Positions 26,248 through 34,081 of a stretch of DNA of 58,947 nt are shown piece by piece. The position numbers and the translations under genes are program-made. The notes under the pieces were generated by a model. It was given only the letters and a program-made list of their open reading frames with translations, made no database searches and had not been told where the DNA came from. Each line of letters begins with the position of its first letter. Position 1 is the stretch's first letter. Source of the DNA: Pirellulales bacterium (GTDB taxonomy: Bacteria; Planctomycetota; Planctomycetia; Pirellulales; JAEUIK01); NCBI GenBank assembly GCA_019694455.1, contig JAIBBY010000030.1, positions 1 to 58,947 on the forward strand, written 5' to 3'.

Positions 26248-26946
26248 GTGACTCAGTTGGCTTGCTCTTCAGTTTGCCGGGTAGTTGGCGGCGCGCTGTG
26301 CCTGCTGGTCATCGCCATCCCACAGGCCACACGCGCTCAGGGGCCAATACCAGGCGTCTCTGGTCCCGGCCGCGCCGCGCCGCGCGCCGAGGCGGTGGCC
26401 GCGCCGCCAGCCGGCGCGCCAGTCGCCATGCGCCAACACGGCTACTACGAGCATTGGCACGGCACGCGCCAGTACAGCGGTCACTATCAGCCCGAGCATC
26501 GCGATCTCTATTCCAGCCAGATGGAGCACAGCGCCTACAGCACGTCGAGCGGGCCGTACGGCTTCGCGCTGGGCACGGCTGCCTTGGCGGGCTTTGCCGA
26601 TGTCGCCGCGCGTCCGGTGGGGCAAGGCTTCGCCGCCGGGATGAACTCCCCGTGGTACTTTGCGCCCGGCTATTGGAATTCGCCCAACTCGAACTCGACC
26701 AGCATTCAACCATCGCCGTACTTCCCCTTTATTCCGTCGCCGTATCAACAGCCGCAGGTGGTTGTGCCGTGGGGAGGTTTTCAGCAGCCGATGTACCACG
26801 GCAATTGGGGACAGGGGCAGAACATGCCCGGCTTCGGCTGGGGCTATGCGCCGCAGCGCATGGCGCCGGTCCCGCCGGCGGCGGCGTTTCCTTATTTGCC
26901 GCAGCCGACGCCGTTTGCCGACCCATCGGGCGCGGCCGAGTTTTAG
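26248..26946 (+). CDS. Exported Gly/Tyr/Pro-rich protein of unknown function
   Basis: 232 residues from a GTG at 26248 preceded by ATAGGAACAG. A signal peptide (about 1-30, ending ATRAQ) leads into a low-complexity mature part rich in Gly, Tyr, Pro, Gln and His, for example YEHWHGTRQYSGHYQPEH and PSPYFPFIPSPYQQPQ. There is no recognisable domain. Composition suggests an extended surface or matrix protein. A good promoter with an inverted repeat over the start site indicates a regulated single gene. Confidence 0.7.
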   Translation: MTQLACSSVCRVVGGALCLLVIAIPQATRAQGPIPGVSGPGRAAPRAEAVAAPPAGAPVAMRQHGYYEHWHGTRQYSGHYQPEHRDLYSSQMEHSAYSTSSGPYGFALGTAALAGFADVAARPVGQGFAAGMNSPWYFAPGYWNSPNSNSTSIQPSPYFPFIPSPYQQPQVVVPWGGFQQPMYHGNWGQGQNMPGFGWGYAPQRMAPVPPAAAFPYLPQPTPFADPSGAAEF

Positions 26947-27130
26947 CGCCCCGGTCGAGCGGGCAATTCTTGCTCGATTTTCCAGAATTAGCGCGCGCTG
27001 GCCGCGCACGGCGGCAAGCATTACGATGCGTTACGGAGCGTCGCGCTGCGGCTAACTGCGACTGGCCCGCGCGATGGCCTCTGTGCGCCGCTTGATAGCA
27101 CCTTTGTCGCGCTTCGGCCCCAGGTCGAAT

Positions 27131-27775
27131 ATGTCCATGGATGACCCCACGAAGTCTGCGCCCGCCGCAACGCCACAACTCGCTCAACCGCATAGCACGA
27201 CCCTGCCCGCGCGGCGCGGCGGCCTGGCCAAGGTGTTCCGCCTGCTCGGCGGCGCTCCGGTGGCGTGGCTCATCGCCGGCCTGGCGGTGGGTTATGCGGC
27301 CCATGCCTGGCAAACCGACGCCGAGATCGTGCTGCCGCTGCCGCCGGCGCATGCCGTGGCCACCGATCGCTACGAAAACTTCGCCATCGCCACCGGGCCC
27401 TTGGACACCGATGTCGAGGCGGTGTTCGTACTCGACTTTTTGACCGGCGACCTCAAGGCCGCGGTGCTCAGCGCCCAGCTTGCCCGCTTCAACGCGTTTT
27501 ATGAAAAGAACATTCTCGAAGATATGGGCATCGACCCCGCGCGCAACCCGCGCTATCTGATGGTGACCGGCGTGGCCAACTTGCGCCGCGGGCTCGGCAA
27601 CCAGGCGCGCCCCGGCATGTCGGTGGTCTATATCGCGGAGTTGACCAGCGGCAAGATCGCCGCCTACGGCGTGCCGTGGACGCCGCAGTTGCACAACGCG
27701 GGGGTGCCGTTTCATGGCACGCTCATTCCGCTCGACATCACGCAGTTCCGCACCGCCGTGGTGCGCGACCAGTAA
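27131..27775 (+). CDS. Membrane-anchored protein of unknown function upstream of thiS
   Basis: 214 residues from the ATG at 27131. A Pro/Thr-rich N-terminus (1-32) precedes one transmembrane helix (about 36-57, APVAWLIAGLAVGYAAHAW) and a mixed alpha/beta outer domain with FLTGDLKAAVLSAQLARFNA and MVTGVANLRRG. Similar one-helix proteins occur widely in planctomycetes without known function. It ends 32 bp before thiS, so it could share its transcript, but nothing in it suggests thiamine metabolism. Confidence 0.7.
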   Translation: MSMDDPTKSAPAATPQLAQPHSTTLPARRGGLAKVFRLLGGAPVAWLIAGLAVGYAAHAWQTDAEIVLPLPPAHAVATDRYENFAIATGPLDTDVEAVFVLDFLTGDLKAAVLSAQLARFNAFYEKNILEDMGIDPARNPRYLMVTGVANLRRGLGNQARPGMSVVYIAELTSGKIAAYGVPWTPQLHNAGVPFHGTLIPLDITQFRTAVVRDQ

Positions 27776-27807
27776 TTAGTGGGCCCGTGGCCGGGGGGCC
27801 AATCGCA

Positions 27808-28008
27808 GTGCAAGTCACCGTCAACGGCGAGCCGCGCGAGCTGAGCGCCGGAACCACCATTGCCGACCTGTTGGCCGAACTCGGAGTGCGCCCGAGGCAC
27901 TGCGCGGTGGAGTTGAATCTGGAACTGATTCCCCGATCGCTGCACGCCGCTCGCGCGCTGGCCAGCGGCGACCGCGTGGAAGTGGTCACTTTGGTAGGTG
28001 GAGGCTAG
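27808..28008 (+). CDS. thiS: Sulfur carrier protein ThiS
   Basis: 66 residues from a GTG at 27808 (an in-frame GTG lies 7 codons upstream). It shows the ubiquitin-like ThiS pattern: VQVTVNGEPREL at the start, TTIADLLAELG in the middle and the required C-terminal Gly-Gly (VTLVGGG). The terminal glycine is made into a thiocarboxylate that donates sulfur for the thiazole of thiamine. Seven bases separate it from thiG, with a GGAGG overlapping its end that serves thiG. The gene is only part of a longer open frame, so it is easily missed. Confidence 0.93.
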   Translation: MQVTVNGEPRELSAGTTIADLLAELGVRPRHCAVELNLELIPRSLHAARALASGDRVEVVTLVGGG

Positions 28009-28015
28009 ATAGCAC

Positions 28016-28855
28016 GTGGCGACAGACATCATCGCACCCGATCGCTTGAAGATTGGCGCGCACGAACTCGCGAGCCGACTGATCGTGGGCACCGGCAAAT
28101 ACGCGGGCTACGACCTGATGGCCGAGTCGCTCACGCTGTCCGGAACCGATTGCATCACCGTGGCCGTCCGCCGCGAGCGGCTGATCGACGCCGCCGGTCG
28201 CAACCTGCTCGACTTCATCGACACCAATCGCTATCTGCTCTTGCCGAACACGGCTGGCTGTTTTACCGCGGACGACGCGATTCGCGTGGCCCGGTTGGGA
28301 CGCGAGATCTTGCTAGGGCTAGAGAACCCCGGCGCCGATTGGGTCAAGCTGGAGGTGCTTGGCGACAAAAAGACGCTGCTCCCCGACCCGGTGGCCACGC
28401 TCGCCGCCACAGAAAAACTGGTGGCCGAGGGCTTTGCGGTCCTTTGCTACACCACCGACGACCCCGTGACCGCCAAGCGGCTTAAGGAGGCGGGCGCCGC
28501 CAGCGTCATGCCCGCCGGCAGCCCCATTGGCTCGGGCCAAGGAATTTTGAATCCCAATAATATCCGCATCTGTCTCGAATACCTCAAAGACGGCGACCCC
28601 GACTACCCGGTGATTGTCGATGCCGGGGTGGGCACCGCCAGCGATGTGACCTTTGCCATGGAGCTTGGCGTCGACGGCGTATTGCTCAATACCGGCATTG
28701 CCCATGCCCGCGATCCGCTGGCCATGGCCCGCGCCATGCGCGCCGCGATTGAGGCGGGGCGACTGTCGTACCTGGCGGGGCGCATCCCGCGCAAGCTCTA
28801 CGCCACCGCGTCCAGCCCCGACGAAGGGGTGATCGCCCCGCGGAGCGCGCGGTAA
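28016..28855 (+). CDS. thiG: Thiazole synthase ThiG
   Basis: 279 residues from a GTG with GGAGG about 9 bases upstream. ThiG condenses deoxyxylulose 5-phosphate, dehydroglycine and ThiS thiocarboxylate into thiazole phosphate. Landmarks are [16 protein letters not shown] near the start, the catalytic lysine Lys111 in [28 protein letters not shown] for the phosphate loop, and [20 protein letters not shown]. The length is about 20 residues over the usual 255-260 because of the C-terminal tail. It forms a two-gene unit with thiS. No TPP riboswitch is visible upstream. Confidence 0.96.
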   Translation: MATDIIAPDRLKIGAHELASRLIVGTGKYAGYDLMAESLTLSGTDCITVAVRRERLIDAAGRNLLDFIDTNRYLLLPNTAGCFTADDAIRVARLGREILLGLENPGADWVKLEVLGDKKTLLPDPVATLAATEKLVAEGFAVLCYTTDDPVTAKRLKEAGAASVMPAGSPIGSGQGILNPNNIRICLEYLKDGDPDYPVIVDAGVGTASDVTFAMELGVDGVLLNTGIAHARDPLAMARAMRAAIEAGRLSYLAGRIPRKLYATASSPDEGVIAPRSAR

Positions 28856-28891
28856 CCACACTTTGAGTTTCGACATGGAGACGGCCGCAAT

Positions 28892-29338
28892 ATGTGGTAC
28901 TACGCTCGTAACGGACAGCAATACGGCCCGATCAGCGAGCAGGAATTGCGCCAGCGGATCGCCGCCGGCGAAGTGTACCCCAACGACCTGGTATGGCGCG
29001 ACGGCATGGGCGACTGGGTGTTGGCCGCGGTCTGCCCTGATCTGGCGGGGGCTTTTCCCCCCGGCGTCGCCGTTCCGCCCCTCCCCCCCGGCTCGGCCGA
29101 CAGCAAGCGGATTGTCGCGGGCATCTTTGCCCTCCTGCTGGGCAGCTTTGGCGTACACAAGTTCTATTTAGGCATGCCGATGGCCGGCATCATCATGCTG
29201 CTGGGCACTGTGGCCACCTGCGGGATAGGGGCGATGGTGACGCACGTCGTCGGCATCATCGAGGGAGTGATCTACCTCTCCAAGTCCGACGCCGATTTCT
29301 ACCAGACGTACGTCGTCGGCAAACGAAGCTGGTTCTAG
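28892..29338 (+). CDS. GYF_2 and TM2 domain membrane protein
   Basis: 148 residues. The first 50 residues are a GYF_2 domain (MWYYARNGQQYGPISEQEL then NDLVWRDGMGDW), usually a peptide-binding module. After a Pro-rich linker comes a TM2 domain (about 70-125): KRIVAGIFALLLGSFGVHKF, a turn, and a second helix GIIMLLGTVATCGIGAM. The combination is common in planctomycetes and other bacteria. It probably displays the GYF domain at the membrane. Function unknown. GGAGACGG precedes the ATG. Confidence 0.87.
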   Translation: MWYYARNGQQYGPISEQELRQRIAAGEVYPNDLVWRDGMGDWVLAAVCPDLAGAFPPGVAVPPLPPGSADSKRIVAGIFALLLGSFGVHKFYLGMPMAGIIMLLGTVATCGIGAMVTHVVGIIEGVIYLSKSDADFYQTYVVGKRSWF

Positions 29339-29677
29339 CTGGCCCGGCGTCTTGAGCCCCGTCGGGGACCGCGCCGCCCAGGCGCCGCCTGGCCGCTATC
29401 TACAACGGATTGTCATTTTTTCCCTGGCCTGCGCCGGCCGGTTGAGCCGCCGAGTGGCGCTAATGGTTATGGCGCAATGTTTACCGGCCTGGTGAAAAAC
29501 TTCACAAGCGTTTGGCGCGTGACTCGCAAGATTCCGGCGGCTACAAATCTCACGGAGGCTGGTTATCGTACAGAATACAAGCAGGCGTCTGCGTTATTCA
29601 TAATTGGTTCCACCGGAACAGGAACCTCCGCCAGACGCCTGTACGCCATGGCCGGTCACGAGAGAGAAGAGGCGTCT
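29339..29677. other. Intergenic 339 bp containing a structured leader
   Basis: The right part holds the nested inverted repeat annotated at 29582-29641. The left part (29339-29480) shows only short GC-rich inverted repeats, possibly the end of the GYF/TM2 transcript. An open frame crosses the region in phase with the next gene but has no ribosome-binding site or protein pattern. Confidence 0.45.
29582..29641 (+). promoter_or_regulatory. Nested inverted repeat in the 5' leader of the gene at 29678
   Basis: A 10-bp perfect stem, CAGGCGTCTG (29582-29591) with CAGACGCCTG (29632-29641), encloses a second 6-bp perfect stem, GGTTCC (29606-29611) with GGAACC (29621-29626). It ends 36 bases before the ATG. 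It may act as a leader RNA structure or a protein-binding site; the mechanism is unknown. Confidence 0.5.
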
Positions 29678-30484
29678 ATGTTCGCGCGCATGACTCGCAC
29701 GAAATGGTTCTTGGCCACTGCGCTAACGCTGTTGGCGGCCCGGCCCGCGTATGCGGCTAGCGACGAGCCGTTTGTTTCTTCCACCGAACTGGGTGTGACC
29801 ATCACGGCCAACGACGTGTTCGACGGCATCGAAGAGTCGATGACCTTTTGGCCGGCGGTGCGCAAGCATCTGGCCAGCCCCGAATTCGGTGTGGCCGATC
29901 TGGCCCAGCGCAAGGAAGTGGTGGCGTACATCCGCGACGTGCAAGGCAAGCTGCACGACCGCCTGATGGGAGGCGACAACGCGCAAGGCATGGACGTGTT
30001 GAATTTTGCCTGCTGGAACCTGCGGCGCATCCATTTCATGCGCGAGATGCGTGGCACGATCAACGCCGACGACGCGCTGCCCCGGTTGCGCGTGGAGTTT
30101 CACAATCACTACGCTCGCCTGCTGCGCGAGCAAGGCGTTGTGGCGCCTGAGCAATTGACGGCGGCGATTGAACCGCAGCTTAAGCTGTTGGCCCTGCCCG
30201 TCGATCGGCATGCGCAGGCGATGGAGCTATGGCATAAGGTGGCCCTGTGCCTGATCGCGATGGAAGCGACCGGCGTCGGCGCCGTGATGCGCGAGGCGGA
30301 CCACGCGCTCGATGGATCGCCCGCGGCCGAGTTGACGCGGCGGGTGGTGGCGGCGGCCGACCTGGCTTCGATTATGAAGTCGCAGTCAGGCCCGGCCACC
30401 AAGGCCGACTTTCTGGCCGCCTGGGACCGGCTGGCGCCGCCGAGCCTGATCGCCAGCGCCGAGGCGCCGGTGGTCGGTCAGTAA
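29678..30484 (+). CDS. Exported helical protein of unknown function
   Basis: 268 residues from the ATG at 29678 with AGAAGAGG upstream; the in-frame extension to 29477 crosses the structured leader and is rejected. A signal peptide (about 1-25, ending RPAYAAS) precedes a helix-rich domain with MTFWPAVRKHLASPEFG and NFACWNLRRIHFMREMRG. I recognise no family or catalytic motif. It stands alone between the GYF/TM2 gene and the desaturase. Confidence 0.68.
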   Translation: MFARMTRTKWFLATALTLLAARPAYAASDEPFVSSTELGVTITANDVFDGIEESMTFWPAVRKHLASPEFGVADLAQRKEVVAYIRDVQGKLHDRLMGGDNAQGMDVLNFACWNLRRIHFMREMRGTINADDALPRLRVEFHNHYARLLREQGVVAPEQLTAAIEPQLKLLALPVDRHAQAMELWHKVALCLIAMEATGVGAVMREADHALDGSPAAELTRRVVAAADLASIMKSQSGPATKADFLAAWDRLAPPSLIASAEAPVVGQ

Positions 30485-30695
30485 TAGCGCCCCTCGATTC
30501 TCTGGGCCGCGCAGGCCGTGCGATCGTTCAACTTTCGCCAGCCGCGCGGCCCCTTCGGTTGCATTCGACCCTCCCCCGCCGTTGGGGCTACGCAGTTGAC
30601 CGCGCCGCGAGGTCGATGAACGCAATACGGCCCGCCGCGCTCCTCCCCTGGTTGGGTAAGCGCTACGCCAGGCCGCGGCTCGGGTTAGCGCTTGC

Positions 30696-31976
30696 ATGGA
30701 AGCCACTCAAGAAAGTCGCCTCACCCCGCGCGAATTGAGCGCGCTCGTGCATCCGTTTCGCTTTCTGGACAACTACACCAACCTGCTCTATCTGGCGGCC
30801 GATTACGTCACCCTGATCGTCACGCTCGCGGCGGCGATCACCTTTTGCCATCAGCGCGCCGCCTGGGGACTGCACCCGGCCTGGACCATCCCCGTGGGAT
30901 TGGCCGCGCTGGCCATCGTCGGCGCGGCGCAGCACCGGCTGGCCGGCTTGGGGCACGAAGGGGCGCACTACATCCTGTTCAAGCACCGCGTGCTCAACGA
31001 GGTGGTCTCGGATCTGTGCTGCATGTTTCCCCTCTTTTCGACCACCGAGCAGTACCGGCAGATCCATCTAGGGCATCACGAGTATGTGAACGACTGGCAG
31101 CGCGACCCCGAACTGCTCAACCTGGGCAAGACGCGGATGATGGACCGCTTTCCCATGACGCGCTGGGAATTCATCTACAACTTTGGACTGCGGCTGTTCT
31201 GGCCCCCCACGCTGCTGCGCTACATGTGGGACAACATCTATGTGACCGCGCTCGGCCTGGGGCTGCATCCGTATCAAGACGAAGCGCGCCGCGCCCCGCG
31301 ACTCTTGGGTGTGGTGCGGCTCACCAGCGCGCTTGGGGTGTTGTATCTGGCGGCGCTGGTCGGTGTGATGGGGTACCTGAGCCACCACGGCAGTTGGCTC
31401 TCGCTGACGCTCACGCCGCTAGCGATGTACGCGGCCGCGCTGGCGGTGCTGGCGGCGCTGCCGACCGACTGGTTCTTTTCTTCCCGGCTGCGGCCGGTGT
31501 ATCCCATCAAGATCACCAGCGCCCTGCGGTTGGGTTTTATCACCGCGCTGGAGTGCGTGCTGGCGTGGTCGATGTTCGCCACCGGCTTTGAGTGGGGGGT
31601 GTACTTCTGGCTGTTTTGGATGCTGCCGCTGTTCACCACCTTTCCCTATTACATGCTGCTCCGCGATCTCTTTCAGCACGCCAACGCCGATGGCGGCAAA
31701 CTCACCAACAGCCGCGTGGCCGAGTGCAATCCGCTGTTGCGCTGGGGCATGTTCATCTACGGCCAAGACGTGCATCTGACGCATCACTTGTACCCCGCCG
31801 TGCCCCACTACCGGCTGCGCGCGCTGCACGAGGCGCTGATGCGCCAGCCATGCGACTATCGCGACGAGGTGATCGAGTGCCACGGCACGATCACCAACCC
31901 ACGGCGCTTGCCGTCGTTGTTGGACGTGATCGAGAAGCCGGTGTCGTGGCAGCGAATCGCTAACGGGCGTGGTTAA
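30696..31976 (+). CDS. Membrane fatty acid desaturase family protein
   Basis: 426 residues. The di-iron histidine boxes are all present: HEGAH (87-91), HLGHH (124-128) and HLTHH (360-364), together with FQHANAD before the third. Hydrophobic segments pair at about 32-75 and 205-330, as in membrane desaturases and hydroxylases. The reaction is O2-dependent desaturation or hydroxylation of an acyl chain or related lipid. The spacing is typical of the FA_desaturase family but the regiospecificity and substrate cannot be inferred. No electron donor gene is adjacent. Confidence 0.88.
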   Translation: MEATQESRLTPRELSALVHPFRFLDNYTNLLYLAADYVTLIVTLAAAITFCHQRAAWGLHPAWTIPVGLAALAIVGAAQHRLAGLGHEGAHYILFKHRVLNEVVSDLCCMFPLFSTTEQYRQIHLGHHEYVNDWQRDPELLNLGKTRMMDRFPMTRWEFIYNFGLRLFWPPTLLRYMWDNIYVTALGLGLHPYQDEARRAPRLLGVVRLTSALGVLYLAALVGVMGYLSHHGSWLSLTLTPLAMYAAALAVLAALPTDWFFSSRLRPVYPIKITSALRLGFITALECVLAWSMFATGFEWGVYFWLFWMLPLFTTFPYYMLLRDLFQHANADGGKLTNSRVAECNPLLRWGMFIYGQDVHLTHHLYPAVPHYRLRALHEALMRQPCDYRDEVIECHGTITNPRRLPSLLDVIEKPVSWQRIANGRG

Positions 31977-32146
31977 CAGGAGGCAGCAGCCAAAGCGCGA
32001 GGATCTCGATCACAACCAAAAAATTAGCTCGAACCACGGCCAGCGATTCTTCTTGATAGGCTGCTCGTCCATGCAGTCAGGATAGCAGGAGTGCGCGGAA
32101 GTCGTTTGCGTCAGTTGCCTGGTCAGTGAACGCGAGGCATTTCGCA

Positions 32147-32935
32147 TCAATCATGCGGCAGCGGAATCGCCGAATCTTTCAAGATTCGATTGAACATTTC
32201 TTCGGCGGCGCTAGAAATGAGAAACGATCGCTGCTTGCAGTCGGCAACATATGCTTTCACCCGGCAGCATTCAAAACAAATTACGAAGTCGGCGATCAGG
32301 CCGTCATGCTCAGCACGAATTGCGTGACGCGGAAAGAAGCAGAAGGCGACTCCTTCGCGATACCCCGTTACGGCTGCCTCAAACGCATCGGCCACATTCT
32401 GCATTGCTTTTTCGTCGGTGATAACCTTGGTCCCTAGCACCTTCCAGCCATGAAAACCGTCCTTTGAGTTCTCGTCGAGAGGGTTTGGGTCTAGAGACAT
32501 CAGTTTAAGAGTCTTTGAGGCGTAGAGAATCGTACGGAGGTCACACGGAATCGATTGACGGTTTTGACTTGGCTCGACAAGCGCTACTTCATGCGATCCA
32601 TCGCTGTCTACCACTACCACTTTGTCGGGTTGAGTCGCCGCCGGAACTTCTATGCAAGCCACGTAGGTCGTAACTTTCGGCAGCGAATTGCCGGTGGGCT
32701 TGGTGTGTACAAGGCGAAATGAATTGGGTGGTGTGGCTGTTGGATCGGGTACTAGTTCGTTCTTCCAGCCAGTGGTCGGATTGGTGCCCATCGCGACAAC
32801 GGACAAGTGTTTGCCATCCCATCGGGCATAAAAACAACCAGTAGTGGCTGGCGATGCTGCGGCCGCGCTCGTAGCCAGTATTGTCACGCTCGCTGCGCAA
32901 TAGGCGACCCTTGCTGCGATGGTCAAATACGACAT
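32147..32935 (-). CDS. Exported protein of unknown function, AT-richer than neighbours
   Basis: 262 residues. A signal peptide (about 1-27, ending TSAAAASPA) is followed by a domain with several cysteines (TTGCFYARWDGKHLSVV, YVACIEVP, FVICFECCRV, VADCKQRS). I recognise no family. Third codon positions are far less GC-rich than in most of the window, as in the next gene to the right, so both may have been acquired. The gene is divergent from the TPR gene at 33074. Confidence 0.6.
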   Translation of the reverse strand: MSYLTIAARVAYCAASVTILATSAAAASPATTGCFYARWDGKHLSVVAMGTNPTTGWKNELVPDPTATPPNSFRLVHTKPTGNSLPKVTTYVACIEVPAATQPDKVVVVDSDGSHEVALVEPSQNRQSIPCDLRTILYASKTLKLMSLDPNPLDENSKDGFHGWKVLGTKVITDEKAMQNVADAFEAAVTGYREGVAFCFFPRHAIRAEHDGLIADFVICFECCRVKAYVADCKQRSFLISSAAEEMFNRILKDSAIPLPHD

Positions 32936-33073
32936 GTGTCTCGGACTCCCTAAAAAAAGCTGGCGCGCAGATATTTTCGGGCGAGGCTCGGAGGAATACT
33001 ATCAGGCGCAGGTCGCCGTGGCCAGAAAGCGTCGGGCATTGGGAGCGGCGTTGCAGGGCACGGAGAATACAGC

Positions 33074-34042
33074 ATGAGCATCTCAGCGGAAGATGCGACA
33101 GCGCAAGGCAAGTTGCTGCTGGACAACGGCGATTTCGACGGCGCGATAGCTGCCTACACCAAGGCCATTCGTCTGAATCCACAAAACGCTCAGCACTACT
33201 CCAGCCGAGGCCAAGCTTACGAGCGAAAAGGCGAATGGGACAACGCCATCGCCGACTGCACCGAGGCAATTCGCCTCGATCCGCATGGCGCCGAGGGACA
33301 CTTTGTTCGCGGAGTCGTTTATGGGCTGCGAGGTGATTTTGATCGAGGTATTGCTGATTGCACAGAGGCTATTCGCCGCGATCCGAAGTTGTTTAAAGCA
33401 GTTTGGTGGCGAGCCCGCCTCTATGATGCGAAGGGTGAGTTCTACAAGGCGATTGCCGACTTCACGGAATCCATCCGGCTCGATCCACGATATGCCGAAG
33501 TCTACTGGGGACGTGGCCATGCCTATAAGGAAACGGGTGAGTTCGACAAGGCGATCGCTGATTTCACGGAGTCCATTCGGCTCAAACCACGGTATGCCCA
33601 AGTTTATTTTGGACGGGGCTATGCTTATGGTAAGAGGGGTGAGTTCGACAAGGCGATTGCTGACTACACCGAGGCCATTCTACTCAACCCGGAGTATGTC
33701 ACCGCGTACTACAATCGAGCCAGCGCCTATGGCAAGCAGGGTGAGTACGACAAGGCGATTGCGGATTACACCGAGGCCGTCCGAATCGACCCAAAGGATG
33801 CGGGGGCGCACTACAATCGTGGCTGCACCCATATCGAAAAGGGTGACTACGACGCTGCGATCACCGACTTTACTTCGGCGATTCAGATCAATTCCCAAGC
33901 TGGGTGCTTTTTCTACGCTCGCGGTTATGCGTACTCCGAAAAAGGCGACTACTACAACGCCGAAGCGGATTTGCGCCAGTCCGAGAAATTGGGATACAAA
34001 GGGCCTGGGGAATCACAGAGTAGACGGGACCGAATGTCGTAA
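33074..34042 (+). CDS. TPR-repeat protein (nine units)
   Basis: 322 residues made almost entirely of about nine 34-residue TPR units with a recurring core such as GEFDKAIADFTESIRLDP and GEYDKAIADYTEAVRIDP. There is no signal peptide, so it is cytosolic and probably a protein-binding scaffold. The middle units are near-identical at DNA level (a GACAAGGCGATTGC block recurs), indicating recent duplication or gene conversion. Codon use is AT-richer than the neighbours. It is divergent from the exported protein at 32147. Confidence 0.9.
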   Translation: MSISAEDATAQGKLLLDNGDFDGAIAAYTKAIRLNPQNAQHYSSRGQAYERKGEWDNAIADCTEAIRLDPHGAEGHFVRGVVYGLRGDFDRGIADCTEAIRRDPKLFKAVWWRARLYDAKGEFYKAIADFTESIRLDPRYAEVYWGRGHAYKETGEFDKAIADFTESIRLKPRYAQVYFGRGYAYGKRGEFDKAIADYTEAILLNPEYVTAYYNRASAYGKQGEYDKAIADYTEAVRIDPKDAGAHYNRGCTHIEKGDYDAAITDFTSAIQINSQAGCFFYARGYAYSEKGDYYNAEADLRQSEKLGYKGPGESQSRRDRMS

Positions 34043-34081
34043 TGCTCGACTTCGGCTATTGAGCCCCCCGCCATCCCCGCG

